Positions 1 to 8,404 are shown, counted from the stretch's first letter. The stretch: 44,377 bases of DNA from Methylocystis sp. (GCA_021731565.1 JAKFXD010000011.1:1-44377), one strand, 5' to 3'. Program-made: numbers and translations. Notes: generated by a model not told the origin, from the sequence alone.

Positions 1-126
1 CGGGCATCCACGTCTAGGCGCGGACTCCTTCTGCTTAGAAGATTTGACGGCTTCTTTGCGCGAGAGAAGTCGTAATGCTAGCTTTGCTTACTGCGCCGCT
101 GCGTCAGCAAATGCCGAGCTATCGTC
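1..126. other. Left edge, no assignable gene
   Basis: One plus-strand frame stays open from base 2 to a TGA at 128-130 that overlaps the ATG of the next gene by an ATGA junction, which is the layout expected of a toxin gene upstream of its antitoxin. The translated tail does not resemble the C-terminus of any RelE/ParE/HigB toxin I know. I therefore do not call it a gene; it could be the end of a diverged or decayed toxin cut by the window edge. Confidence 0.3.
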
Positions 127-417
127 ATGACCAAGCAACACAACCCGCATGTCGGCTCGACCTTCGAAAGCTGGCTCGATGAGCAGGGCATCCGCGAGGA
201 AATCACCGCCGCCGCCATCAAGGAAGTGATTGCGGAGCAGCTCGCCGCCGAGATGAAGAAGAACGGCATCACCAAGGCGCGGATGGCCGAGATGATGGAA
301 ACCAGCCGCGCGCAAATCGACCGCCTGCTCGACCCAAGGAACAGTAGCGCGACGCTCGAAACGCTTATGCGAGCGGCGAAAGTCGTGGGCCGTCAACTGC
401 GGCTGGAATTGGTGTGA
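127..417 (+). CDS. XRE-family helix-turn-helix protein, probable antitoxin
   Basis: This 96-residue protein has an N-terminal helical segment (FESWLDEQGIREE) and a helix-turn-helix at about residues 46-68 (KARMAEMMETSRAQIDRLLD). Its C-terminus (VVGRQLRLEL) is typical of a small rhizobial family of XRE antitoxins that usually follow a RelE/ParE- or Gp49-like toxin. Such proteins bind the toxin and repress their own operon. The gene begins with an ATGA overlap on an upstream open frame, but that frame is not recognisable as a toxin. The antitoxin role is inferred from family and from the neighbouring ParDE-like pair; an orphan antitoxin is also possible. Confidence 0.75.
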   Translation: MTKQHNPHVGSTFESWLDEQGIREEITAAAIKEVIAEQLAAEMKKNGITKARMAEMMETSRAQIDRLLDPRNSSATLETLMRAAKVVGRQLRLELV

Positions 418-513
418 GCTCGAAACGCTGGCTAAGGCCGCTTCGCGACCACGCCCGCAAGCACATGCGGGAAAACCATCCTACGTTTCCGCCAAGTCAT
501 GAGGATTGGGTCT

Positions 514-741
514 GTGACGAAACTTCTTGAACGAGCCTTCGAGGCGGCCCGCAGCCTCCCGCCTTCCATGCAGGATGAGATGGCGCGCGTGATCATCGCG
601 ATGACCGGCGAAGAGACGCCGGCTGTGCAGCTCACCCCCGAAGAAGAAGCTTCGTTAGAGGAATCCCTGGCGCAGGCCGAGCGCGGCGAATTTGCGACCG
701 ACGATCAAATTCGGGCCATCTGGGCGAAGCATGGGCTGTGA
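514..741 (+). CDS. Antitoxin of a ParD/ParE-like toxin-antitoxin pair
   Basis: This small acidic protein begins VTKLLERAFEAARSLP and ends with a segment (GEFATDDQIRAIWAKHGL) that I associate with antitoxins encoded just upstream of ParE/RelE toxins in alphaproteobacteria. I chose the GTG at 514, giving 75 residues, because GAGG at 501-504 sits nine bases before it. The in-frame ATG at 499 has no ribosome-binding site and would add five residues. Its TGA overlaps the GTG start of the toxin (GTGA), implying translational coupling. The acidic C-terminal half probably wraps the toxin. It should act as toxin neutraliser and autorepressor, by family inference. Confidence 0.75.
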   Translation: MTKLLERAFEAARSLPPSMQDEMARVIIAMTGEETPAVQLTPEEEASLEESLAQAERGEFATDDQIRAIWAKHGL

Positions 742-1376
742 AGCTTCGCTACACGCAACGCGCCGCCGCTGAACTCGAAGAAGTTCTTGCTTTCATTGAT
801 GAACGCTCGCCAAAGGGCGCGCGCAGCATCAAGGCCCGAATTCAGGCGATGACGGCTCTTCTCTTGGAGCATCCGCAAGCTGGCCATGTGACGAGCAAAA
901 GTGGCCTTCGCCGCATGGTCGTCTATCCTTACCCCTATCTGATTTTCTATCGCGCCACGGAAACCGAGGTTATCATTCACGGCATACGCCACGGCGCCCG
1001 CCGCAAAGCCGTCCCCCAAAGCCTTGGTGTGACGCGGGGACGGCGGCCAAGGTCGCGTCGACGCCAGAAACCCAACCGCGGCGAAAGCGATGCTTCGCCC
1101 TTTCAGTCGGAGCCTGCAAAACTGCGAAGCAATTGTGCGCCGGGATCGTCGACCGGCAACCGCTCCGCAAGGCATAGCAATGCCGATTTCACCCAAAGCG
1201 GCAGACGCGCGAGCCTTCGGGCAGAACGCACCGAGGCGGGGGCGGATAAAGAGGCGCGTTTGACGATGATCTCGGCGCAGGGATGCAGGCTGCCCAAGAG
1301 CTGGCTGTTGTCGAATAAGACTGTACGATCGACGATCAGCATCGCGTCGACCAGCGACGACATGGTCCGGGCATAG
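738..1376 (+). CDS. parE: ParE/RelE-like toxin with an abnormal C-terminal extension
   Basis: Residues 1-90 are a standard ParE/RelE-fold toxin: it opens MKLRYTQRAAAELEEVLAFI, has a central SKSGLRRMVVYPYPYLIFYR strand pair, and ends at IHGIRHGARR. ParE-type toxins poison gyrase and RelE types cut mRNA; the sequence does not decide between them. Such toxins normally stop within about ten residues of the RHGARR motif. Here the frame runs on for about 120 residues of Arg/Ser-rich sequence with no domain, and its last 274 nt lie antisense to the zeta toxin gene. A TGA in the +1 frame at 1030-1032 would give a normal length near 98 residues, so a small indel near 1008-1030 has probably removed the stop. 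Whether the elongated protein is active is unknown. Confidence 0.65.
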   Translation: MKLRYTQRAAAELEEVLAFIDERSPKGARSIKARIQAMTALLLEHPQAGHVTSKSGLRRMVVYPYPYLIFYRATETEVIIHGIRHGARRKAVPQSLGVTRGRRPRSRRRQKPNRGESDASPFQSEPAKLRSNCAPGSSTGNRSARHSNADFTQSGRRASLRAERTEAGADKEARLTMISAQGCRLPKSWLLSNKTVRSTISIASTSDDMVRA

Positions 1377-1777
1377 CGAGCGATAATGCGGTCACGCGGA
1401 ACCGAATGACCGCCCCTTCGCACCCGCGCCTCGACGCGCGCGACATTAATGCGTGGATCTTCGGTGGCGACGAAAAACAGCGTTAAGTGAAATCCTGCTT
1501 CGCGCGCATGGCGCATGACCTCAAGTTTACTCTCATGCGACATGACGGTTTCGAAGGCGAAATCTCGTCCTTCTGCAATGAACCGTTCGCGCAATTCGTC
1601 GGCGATTTTCTGCGCTCGACGCACGCGCTCGTCATAGTCGCCGTCAAGCCTCGCGGCGATGTCGTCGGGATTGATGTAATTCCCGAAATCGAAACCGTCG
1701 GCCAGCAATTGGCGCGTGAGAGTGGTCTTGCCCGAGCCATTGGGACCGGCGATGCTCACCAGACGTGGAGCCGACAT
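1103..1777 (-). CDS. Zeta-toxin-family P-loop kinase
   Basis: This 224-residue protein opens with a Walker A motif at residues 11-18 (GPNGSGKT). It continues with an FETVMS segment at 75-80 and the family motif GGHSVP at 122-127 followed by an RY pair at 134-135. These mark the zeta toxin / AAA UDP-N-acetylglucosamine kinase family. Characterised members phosphorylate UDP-sugar precursors of peptidoglycan using ATP. About 55 residues follow the core without recognisable motifs. It starts six bases after the stop of the 95-codon gene upstream, so the two are probably co-transcribed, and that partner is the obvious antitoxin candidate. Its 3' end overlaps the read-through part of the ParE-like frame on the other strand. 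Confidence 0.85.
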   Translation of the reverse strand: MSAPRLVSIAGPNGSGKTTLTRQLLADGFDFGNYINPDDIAARLDGDYDERVRRAQKIADELRERFIAEGRDFAFETVMSHESKLEVMRHAREAGFHLTLFFVATEDPRINVARVEARVRRGGHSVPRDRIIARYARTMSSLVDAMLIVDRTVLFDNSQLLGSLHPCAEIIVKRASLSAPASVRSARRLARLPLWVKSALLCLAERLPVDDPGAQLLRSFAGSD

Positions 1778-1783
1778 CGGCCG

Positions 1784-2071
1784 TCAGCTGGCCAATTTGC
1801 TTCTCGGCGACGGCATGTTTGCCGGCTCTGCCGCCGGCGCCGCTTCGACCAATTCGAGCCATTCGGTTTGGCCGTCCGGCTGTTGACGAACGAGCCAGAC
1901 ATTGCCCGCTTCATCTGAAAGATAGCCGGTGACGGCGACGCCCGCCGCGAGCGCGTCGCTCACGGCCGCATCAGCGGCTTCCGCGCCCGCCTTGGCGAGT
2001 TCCTCGATCGTCAATTCTGAAACGTGCCGTCCCATGGCGTTCAACGTACCACCAAACTGTCGCGCCGCCAA
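1784..2071 (-). CDS. Small protein upstream of zeta toxin, candidate antitoxin
   Basis: The protein has 95 residues from the ATG at 2071, or 83 from the internal ATG at 2035 (MGRHVSELTIEELAKAGAEA), which is the more natural-looking start. It has an alanine-rich helical N-terminal half, then a short predicted beta segment (VTGYLSDEAGNVWLVRQQPDG), then a proline/alanine tail. I do not recognise the family, and it does not look like epsilon or PezA. Its position directly before the zeta-type kinase with a six-base gap, on the same strand, suggests an antitoxin. That role is inferred from context only. Confidence 0.6.
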   Translation of the reverse strand: MAARQFGGTLNAMGRHVSELTIEELAKAGAEAADAAVSDALAAGVAVTGYLSDEAGNVWLVRQQPDGQTEWLELVEAAPAAEPANMPSPRSKLAS

Positions 2072-2120
2072 TTCGCGCAGAGCAAACGCAACTTGTCTCC
2101 GCTGTCGACTGACGCGGCCC

Positions 2121-3404
2121 TCACACCCCCGCGGGCTTCCCCACCACCGTCACCAGCAGCCCGCCGTCGCCCAAGAGCCGCTGCGCGCCGCGCTTGCAAT
2201 CCTCCATCGTCACCGCGGCGATCCTGCCGTTGCGCTCGTCGAGGAAGCTCGGCGCGAATCCGTCGAGCTGCAGATTGACCAGCTGGCTCGCAATCTTCGT
2301 CGAGGTGTCGAAGCGCAGCGCATAGGAGCCGATGAGAAATTTCTTGGCCTTGTCCAATTCGTCTTCGGTCGGCCCGCCTTCCGCGAATTGCCTGAACTCT
2401 TCCTCGATCACGCCGATCGCTTCGCCGGCGCGCTCGTTCTTGGTCGCGGCGGCGCCGATCAGCATCGGGCAATGGTCATATTCGTTGAGATGCGAATAGA
2501 CCGAATAGGCCATGCCGCGCTTCTCGCGCACCTCGCGGAACAGCCGCGAGGTGAAGGTGCCGCCGCCCAAGATGTGATTGGCGACGACGACGGCGTAATA
2601 ATCGGGATCGTGCTTGGTGATCGACGGGCGTCCGAAGCGGAGCGTCGATTGCGGCACGTCGAGTTCGACAATGTTGCGCTGGCCGACATTGGCGACGGAA
2701 ATATCCGCAACCGGCGCTAGATCATTCTGCTGCGCAAGTCCGCCGAATGTCGCGTCGATGAGTTCGGAAAGCGTCGCCGCGTCGATCGCGCCGACGACGC
2801 CGATCTTGAGGTCGCGCCTTGCGAACAGCCGCTCGCGCAGGGCGATGAGGTCTTCGCGCGACAGCGTATCGATCGATGAAAGATCGCCGCGCACCGGGCG
2901 CCCGTAGGGATGGTTCGGGAAGGCGGCTTCGCGAAAAGCTTTCGCCGCGACGGAGTCGGGCTCATTGGCGTCGCGCTTCAGTTCGGCGGCGAGCTGGCTG
3001 CGCACGCGGGCGACGTCGCCGGCCTCGAGCCGCGCGTCGTTGAGCGCGACCTTGAGGAGGCCGAAGGCCTTGTCGACATTGCGCGAGAGACTCTGCATAT
3101 GGCCCGAAATCGCGTCGCGATCGGCGCCGAAGCCGAGATGAATCGCAAGTTCGTCGATCGCGCGATGGAAGCCGCGCGCGTCATAGGGGCCGGCGCCTTC
3201 GTCGAGCGTCGCGGCGAGCAGCGTCGCGAGTCCCGGCTTTTCCGCCGGATCCTGCGCCGCGCCGCCGCGAATCGCGAATTCGAGCGCGACCAGCGGCACG
3301 GCGTGGCTTTCGACGAGCCAGACCTCCAAGCCGCCGGGCGTCATGATCCGCTGCACATGTTCGGCGCGGGAGGCGATGGTGACGGTGGGCGCGTGAGCGG
3401 TCAT
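2121..3404 (-). CDS. M16 family peptidase-like protein, non-catalytic subunit
   Basis: This 427-residue protein has two M16 domains. The position of the zinc motif HxxEH is occupied by LLAATLDEG, so the catalytic ligands are gone. The C-terminal half keeps the family's conserved Arg/Tyr region (SRLFREVREKRGMAYSVYS), which contributes to substrate binding in heterodimeric M16 enzymes such as mitochondrial processing peptidase. It lies directly downstream of a catalytic M16 gene on the same strand, 89 nt away, and the pair probably forms a heterodimer. I chose the ATG at 3404 because AGGAAA lies just upstream; the frame is open further but without support. It probably acts in the periplasm or cytoplasm; no clear signal peptide is seen. 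Confidence 0.9.
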   Translation of the reverse strand: MTAHAPTVTIASRAEHVQRIMTPGGLEVWLVESHAVPLVALEFAIRGGAAQDPAEKPGLATLLAATLDEGAGPYDARGFHRAIDELAIHLGFGADRDAISGHMQSLSRNVDKAFGLLKVALNDARLEAGDVARVRSQLAAELKRDANEPDSVAAKAFREAAFPNHPYGRPVRGDLSSIDTLSREDLIALRERLFARRDLKIGVVGAIDAATLSELIDATFGGLAQQNDLAPVADISVANVGQRNIVELDVPQSTLRFGRPSITKHDPDYYAVVVANHILGGGTFTSRLFREVREKRGMAYSVYSHLNEYDHCPMLIGAAATKNERAGEAIGVIEEEFRQFAEGGPTEDELDKAKKFLIGSYALRFDTSTKIASQLVNLQLDGFAPSFLDERNGRIAAVTMEDCKRGAQRLLGDGGLLVTVVGKPAGV

Positions 3405-3493
3405 TTCTTTTCCTGAATGTGGGGTCGGCAGTCGGCGTTCGGCAGTCGGATCGGGCGGCGGCCGACTGCCGACCGCCTCATGCCGATCGCCGT

Positions 3494-4822
3494 TTAGGCC
3501 GGCAGCAAATAGCCGGTGACGGCTTTGCGCCTGTCGAGCCATTTGCGCGCGGCGTTCTGGACGTCCGCGGCGGTCACCTGCTCCATGCGATCGGGCCAGG
3601 CGACGATGTCCTCGATGGCGAGTCCTGTGGCCAGCGACTCGCCATACCAGCGCGCGAGCGAGGACTGACTGTCCTGGGCGTAGATCGCGTCGGCGATCAG
3701 GCGGGTCTTGGCGCGCTGCAGATGCTCCGCGTCGATCGGCTCTTCTCCAAAGCGCCGCAACACGCGGTCGATGGCGGCGTCAAGCTCTTCGAGCGTCACG
3801 CCCGGCGCAGGGGTCGCATAGACCCAGAAGCGCGTGTCGTCGACGGCGGAGCCCATGTAATAAGCGCCGGCGCCGACCGCGACCTTTTCCTCGACGACGA
3901 GCGTCTCGTAAAGCGCGCTCGTCGGTCCGCCGCCAAGCATATAGGCGAGCGTCTCCAGCGCCTCCGCTTCGCCAGGTTCGGCGGTGGTGTAGGAGGGCAC
4001 GAGAAAGACCTGCTCATGCGCCGGCTGCTCGACCTTCTCGTCGCGCAGCGTCACTAAACGGTGGGCGCGATGCGGCGGCTCCTGCGTGCGGGCGCGGCGC
4101 GGCGGCGCGGACCGGGCCGGGATTTTGCCGTAGCTCTCCCTGGCGAGACCAGCGACCTCGTCCGCCTCGACATCGCCCGCGACGATGAGAATGGCGTTCT
4201 CCGGCGTGTAGAAGCGCTCGTAATAGGCGAGCGCGTGCTGGCGATCGAGCTCTTCGATCTCGTGATTCCAGCCGATAATCGGCGTGCCATAGGGGTGATG
4301 GGCGAAGAGCGCCGCCTGCACGGCCTCGTCGAGCTGCGCCGCCGGGTCGCTATCGGTGCGCATGCGGCGCTCCTCGAGCACCACTTCGCGTTCGGGATCG
4401 ACGACCTCGTCGGTGAGCACAAGATTGCGCATGCGGTCGGCCTCGAAAGCCATCAGCGTCGCGAGATGCTCCTTGCCGATGCGCTGGAAATAGGCCGTGT
4501 AATCATAGCTGGTGAAGGCGTTCTCCTGTCCGCCGAGTTCGGCGACGAGATTGGAGAATTCGCCCTGCGGATGATTTTTCGTGCCCTTGAACATCAGATG
4601 TTCGAGGAAATGCGCGATGCCCGACTGGCCGAGCGGATCGTCGGCGGCGCCGTTCTTGTACCAGACCATATGGGTGACGACGGGCGTTCGGGAGTCGGGA
4701 ATGACGACGACGTCCATGCCGTTGTCGAGCCTAAAGCTCGCAATGCTCGCGCGCGCGGGCGCCGGCGCGGCGGCGCCGGGCGAAAGCGAAGCGACGGCTG
4801 ACGCCTTCGTCTCAAATGACAT
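3494..4822 (-). CDS. M16 family zinc metallopeptidase, catalytic subunit
   Basis: This 442-residue protein carries the inverted zinc motif HFLEH at residues 71-75, with the third-ligand glutamate at about 150-151 (VVLEERRMR). The C-terminal M16 domain includes LGGGPTSALYETLVVEEKVAVG. The family cleaves peptides and small proteins; its mitochondrial relatives are the processing peptidases. The start at 4822 (MSFETKASAV) precedes an Ala/Pro-rich linker and then the domain; the open frame further upstream has no family similarity. The downstream gene is a zinc-site-deficient paralogue, so an active/inactive heterodimer is likely. Upstream lie a secreted protein gene and lspA on the same strand. 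Confidence 0.93.
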   Translation of the reverse strand: MSFETKASAVASLSPGAAAPAPARASIASFRLDNGMDVVVIPDSRTPVVTHMVWYKNGAADDPLGQSGIAHFLEHLMFKGTKNHPQGEFSNLVAELGGQENAFTSYDYTAYFQRIGKEHLATLMAFEADRMRNLVLTDEVVDPEREVVLEERRMRTDSDPAAQLDEAVQAALFAHHPYGTPIIGWNHEIEELDRQHALAYYERFYTPENAILIVAGDVEADEVAGLARESYGKIPARSAPPRRARTQEPPHRAHRLVTLRDEKVEQPAHEQVFLVPSYTTAEPGEAEALETLAYMLGGGPTSALYETLVVEEKVAVGAGAYYMGSAVDDTRFWVYATPAPGVTLEELDAAIDRVLRRFGEEPIDAEHLQRAKTRLIADAIYAQDSQSSLARWYGESLATGLAIEDIVAWPDRMEQVTAADVQNAARKWLDRRKAVTGYLLPA

Positions 4823-4892
4823 AAACGGCCTTTCCCGCGGCCGCGGCCGCGCAATCTGGGAGAGAATGATCTTTCCCAATATAGGCCGAAAA

Positions 4893-5621
4893 TTACTTCC
4901 TGTCGTCGGGCGCCTGAACGAAACGCGGCATCTGGAATCCTGAGCCCGAACCATCGGAAGACTCCGAGCCGGAGCCTGTCGCCGAATCCGACCTGTTCCA
5001 GCCAATCATCTTTCGCAGGCTGGAGAACGCGCCCTGTTCCTCCGGGCGCAGCTTTTCGTCGGCCGCCGCGGTTGCGGCCGTCTTGTCGGCGCCGCCGCGT
5101 CCCCAGGTCATCGGATTCCACCACGAGCTTTTCTTGGCGGCTTCCGCCTCGCCGATTTTATTCAAATCCTGCGTCGGCCGGCGAAAGCCCGGCGGCGGTT
5201 CGGTCAGCATGATGCGATTCGGCTCTTCGACCGCAGGCGCCGCCGGCTCCTGGGAGCCCGATCCGAAAGACATAACGCGCGCAACGATCCCCGGCCGCGG
5301 CGCTTCCGGCGGCGCATTGGGCACGCGGGCGAAGCGATTGACGTTGCGGCGCCGCTCGGCCGAGAGTTCGGCCGGCCAGTCGCCCGTGCGCTCGGCCCGT
5401 TCGCGCGGCGACGGGAGTTCGCCAAGGCTCGGCGGCAGAACGAGCTTCGGCCGTTCGCTGTAATCGATCTTGCCGGCGCCTTCGTCGGAAGACGCGCCGA
5501 CCATCTCCATCATCGCCGTCCACGTGGATTTGTCGTCGCCGGCCAGAGCCGGCGCGGCCTGGATCGCCGCGAATCCGGCGAGAACGTAAAGGGCGCAGCG
5601 CTGCGACTGAGCAAGCTTCAT
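4893..5621 (-). CDS. Secreted low-complexity protein of unknown function
   Basis: The protein has 242 residues from the ATG at 5621. A signal peptide is visible (MKLAQSQRCALYVLAGFAAI, then an APALAG cleavage region near residue 28). The mature part is proline-, serine- and glycine-rich, with short ordered patches (IDYSERPKLVLPPSLGELP, KKSSWWNPMTWGR, FSSLRKMIGWN). It looks like a largely unstructured exported protein. I do not recognise a domain. It sits between lspA and the catalytic M16 peptidase on the same strand, which suggests an envelope role. There is no lipobox cysteine, so despite its neighbour lspA it is not an obvious lipoprotein. Confidence 0.75.
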   Translation of the reverse strand: MKLAQSQRCALYVLAGFAAIQAAPALAGDDKSTWTAMMEMVGASSDEGAGKIDYSERPKLVLPPSLGELPSPRERAERTGDWPAELSAERRRNVNRFARVPNAPPEAPRPGIVARVMSFGSGSQEPAAPAVEEPNRIMLTEPPPGFRRPTQDLNKIGEAEAAKKSSWWNPMTWGRGGADKTAATAAADEKLRPEEQGAFSSLRKMIGWNRSDSATGSGSESSDGSGSGFQMPRFVQAPDDRK

Positions 5622-5719
5622 CGGTCGGACTCCATCGGGTTCCGGTTGTCTGGCGCTACATGGCCGCGACTTATTGGCGATTTGGTGGCGAAGGCCTGAC
5701 ATGAGCGCGACCGCTGCAT

Positions 5720-6244
5720 TCAGCCCTCGGCGCGCCGCTCCCGGGGCAGGAAGAATCCTTCAAAGACCAGAACCGCCACGCCTGCGGTAATGAACACGTC
5801 GGCGAGGTTGAATACGTAATTGGCCAGCGGCCCGACCGGCAGGCTGGTGTGGAGATAGAAGAAGTCGGCGACGGCGCCGCGCGCGATCCGGTCGGCGGCG
5901 TTGCCGAGCGCGCCGCCGATGATGAGCCCGAGCGCCAGCGCCGTCGCACGGCTCCCTGTGCGGACCATCCAGACCGCCAGGCCGGCGATGATCGCGCCCT
6001 GGACAATCAGCAGCGCAAGCCGCGCCGCGGTTTCATGCGCCGGAAACAGGGAATAGGAGACGCCGAAGTTCCAGGACAGGACGATGTCGAGGAAGGGGGT
6101 GAGGCTCAACGGCGGTCGGGCGGCGACGTCGAAAACATGCAGCATCCAGTATTTATGCGCCTGATCGACCGCCAGGGCGGCGAGCGCCGCCGCAAGCCCC
6201 AGGACGCGGGGCGAAAGGGCGGTGAGTTTAAGGTCTAGAGGCAA
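5720..6244 (-). CDS. lspA: Lipoprotein signal peptidase (signal peptidase II)
   Basis: An inner-membrane aspartyl peptidase that removes signal peptides from diacylglyceryl-modified prolipoproteins. From the TTG at 6244 the protein has 175 residues, close to the family norm, with four hydrophobic segments. The catalytic aspartates are D118 in GNAADR and D149 in FNLADV, and the WNFGVSYS motif near residue 60 is also typical. I prefer the TTG because GGAG lies about eight bases upstream. An in-frame ATG at 6322 would add 26 arginine-rich residues. The downstream neighbours on the same strand are the secreted protein and the two M16 peptidases. Confidence 0.92.
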   Translation of the reverse strand: MPLDLKLTALSPRVLGLAAALAALAVDQAHKYWMLHVFDVAARPPLSLTPFLDIVLSWNFGVSYSLFPAHETAARLALLIVQGAIIAGLAVWMVRTGSRATALALGLIIGGALGNAADRIARGAVADFFYLHTSLPVGPLANYVFNLADVFITAGVAVLVFEGFFLPRERRAEG

Positions 6245-6440
6245 GGGGGCGTCTCCAAGGGGGCGCAGCAATAAGGCCGGCCGGAGAAAAAGAAAAGTTC
6301 GCTGCTGCCGTATGCGGTTCATACGCCAGCCCTTGGCCAAGGCTTTTTGCCGCCCCTCCACTTCATCAACGGCCGGGAGTAATCTTTCCCACGCAAGCGC
6401 GCCGGGCAAATCACTCGGCGGGACAATTCGTCTGAACGCC

Positions 6441-6737
6441 ATGACCTTCGACTCTTTTCTCGAAACGCTTTCCGCCGACGAGCCGCCGGCTCGGCCGCCG
6501 CCGCTTCGCGCGCTCTGGTTCGACGCGAAGGGCGACTGGAACGCTGCGCATAAATGCGTCGACCAGCTCTCCGATCCCGCGAGCATGTGGGTCCACGCCT
6601 ATCTTCATCGCAAGGAGGGCGATCTCTCCAACGCCCTTTACTGGTATCGCCGCGCTGAGCGGGAGCCGCATCGAGGCGCGCTCGAAGACGAGTGGCGCGA
6701 GATCGCCGAGGCGCTGCTGCCGCAAGCGGCGCCATGA
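6441..6737 (+). CDS. Small conserved hypothetical protein
   Basis: A 98-residue soluble protein starting at MTFDSFLETLSADEPP. It contains a helical repeat-like core (ALWFDAKGDWNAAHKCVDQL, then MWVHAYLHRKEGDLSNALYWYRRA) that resembles two TPR-like or Sel1-like helical hairpins. It looks like a conserved alphaproteobacterial protein, but I cannot assign a function. Its TGA overlaps the ATG of recQ (ATGA at 6734), so the two are translationally coupled. The frame is open upstream to 6222, but that part is the antisense of lspA and I exclude it. Confidence 0.8.
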   Translation: MTFDSFLETLSADEPPARPPPLRALWFDAKGDWNAAHKCVDQLSDPASMWVHAYLHRKEGDLSNALYWYRRAEREPHRGALEDEWREIAEALLPQAAP

Positions 6738-8329
6738 GCGAGAGGCTGGCCCCCGGACTGGCCGAAGCGCGGGAATTGCTGCGCAGCAAATTCGGCTTTT
6801 CGGACTTTCTGCCGGGCCAGGCGGAGGTTGTCGAGGCGGTCCTCGCCGGCCGCGACGCCCTCGCCATCATGCCGACGGGCTCGGGCAAGTCGCTGCTCTA
6901 TCAATTGCCGGCCGCCGCCCCGGGCCCCGGAATTGTGCTCGTCTGCTCGCCGCTGATCGCGCTGATGCGCGACCAGCTGCGAAATCTCGACGACAAGGGC
7001 GTCGGCGCCGTGGCGCTGCATTCGATGCAGGCGGACGAGGAAGCGGCGGCGGCGATCGACGCCGTCCGTTCGGGCCGGGCAAAGCTTCTCTATGCCGCGC
7101 CCGAGCGTCTCGCCCAGGAGGGAACGCAGCATTTGCTGCGCAGCATTCGCGTCAGACTGTTCGCCATCGACGAGGCGCATTGCGTCTCGCATTGGGGGCA
7201 TGAATTCCGGCCTGAATACCGCCAGCTCGGCGACATTGCGCGAAAACTCGGCGCGCCGCCGACGCTCGCCGTCACCGCGACGGCCGGTCCGCGCACGAGC
7301 GACGACATCGCCCGCACGCTCTTTTCGCGCCCGCCACAGATATTTCAGCGCTCCTTTGCGCGGCCGAATCTCGCTCTCGACTTCGCGCAAAAGCGCGCCG
7401 GACTGCGCCAGATCGTCGATTTCGCGCGCCGCAGCCGCGCGGCCGGCAAGGAAAGCGGGATCATCTATTGCAACTCGCGCAACAGGACCGACGCCCTCGC
7501 CCGCGAACTCTCGCGGCTCGGCTTCGACGCGCTGCCCTATCATGCGGGGCTCGACTCCCACACGCGTTCGGAAAATCAGGACGCCTTCTTCGCCCGCAAG
7601 GGCGCGGCGATGGTCGCGACCATCGCCTTCGGCATGGGCGTCGACAAGCCCGACGTGCGGTTCATCATCCATGCCGATCTGCCGACCTCGGTCGAAGGCT
7701 ATTATCAGGAGATCGGCCGGGCCGGCCGCGACGGCGCCCCGGCTCGGGCGCTGACCCTGTTCTCGCCCGCCGAGCTGGCGCTGCGCTGGCGCATCCCGGC
7801 AGCGGCGCAGGAGAATGAGGCGGCGGCGGGGGATTACGCCAGACGCCAGGCGATGGCCCGGATCGCGGCGGCGCCGGGCTGCCGTTTTCAGCGGCTCCTC
7901 GCCGAATTCGGCGAAGACAGCGCGCCCTGCGGCAAATGCGACCAATGCCGCGGCGGCCCGCTCGCCTGGCCGCGCCGCCTGTCGTCGCTGGCGCTCGGCT
8001 GGCGCGCCGGGCTCGCGAGCGCCTTCGCGGCGCGCGCCGACCTCGCGGACGGCGAGGCGGATGCGCCCGAGGTCGCGCCGGCGCTGGACGTCGTCCAGAT
8101 TCAGCAAGGCGATCCGCCCCTTACCGTCGATGAGGCGCGTCTGTTGCGCGCGCTCGAGGCCGAGCGGCTCGCCATCGCCAGAAGACGCGGCGTCGCGCCG
8201 CGGGCGGTCGCCTCGGAACAGGCGCTGCGCGCCCTCGCACGCGAACGGCCGGACAGGCTCGACGATCCGCTGCTCAGCGGGATCGAAGACGCGGCGGCGT
8301 TGCTGCGGGTGATCCGCGACGCCCGCTAA
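6734..8329 (+). CDS. recQ: RecQ-family ATP-dependent DNA helicase
   Basis: A 531-residue superfamily 2 helicase that unwinds DNA 3' to 5' in recombination and fork repair. It shows a Q-like motif (FGFSDFLPGQ), Walker A PTGSGKS at 47-53, DEAH at 146-149, the aromatic-rich loop AHCVSHWGHEFRPEY, and motif VI (YYQEIGRAGRDG). The zinc-binding region has CGKCDQC with an upstream GCRFQRL. An HRDC-like C-terminal segment (EARLLRALEAERLAIARRRG) follows. The winged-helix part between zinc site and HRDC is short and poorly conserved, so the enzyme is smaller than E. coli RecQ (about 610 residues). It is coupled to the small gene upstream. Confidence 0.93.
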   Translation: MSERLAPGLAEARELLRSKFGFSDFLPGQAEVVEAVLAGRDALAIMPTGSGKSLLYQLPAAAPGPGIVLVCSPLIALMRDQLRNLDDKGVGAVALHSMQADEEAAAAIDAVRSGRAKLLYAAPERLAQEGTQHLLRSIRVRLFAIDEAHCVSHWGHEFRPEYRQLGDIARKLGAPPTLAVTATAGPRTSDDIARTLFSRPPQIFQRSFARPNLALDFAQKRAGLRQIVDFARRSRAAGKESGIIYCNSRNRTDALARELSRLGFDALPYHAGLDSHTRSENQDAFFARKGAAMVATIAFGMGVDKPDVRFIIHADLPTSVEGYYQEIGRAGRDGAPARALTLFSPAELALRWRIPAAAQENEAAAGDYARRQAMARIAAAPGCRFQRLLAEFGEDSAPCGKCDQCRGGPLAWPRRLSSLALGWRAGLASAFAARADLADGEADAPEVAPALDVVQIQQGDPPLTVDEARLLRALEAERLAIARRRGVAPRAVASEQALRALARERPDRLDDPLLSGIEDAAALLRVIRDAR

Positions 8330-8404
8330 CGCCCGCGCAAGGGTTTCGTTTGGCGTCGCAACACTGTAGTTAGGGCTCGCATCCCCCTCCCCTGCTCCAA
8401 GGTC

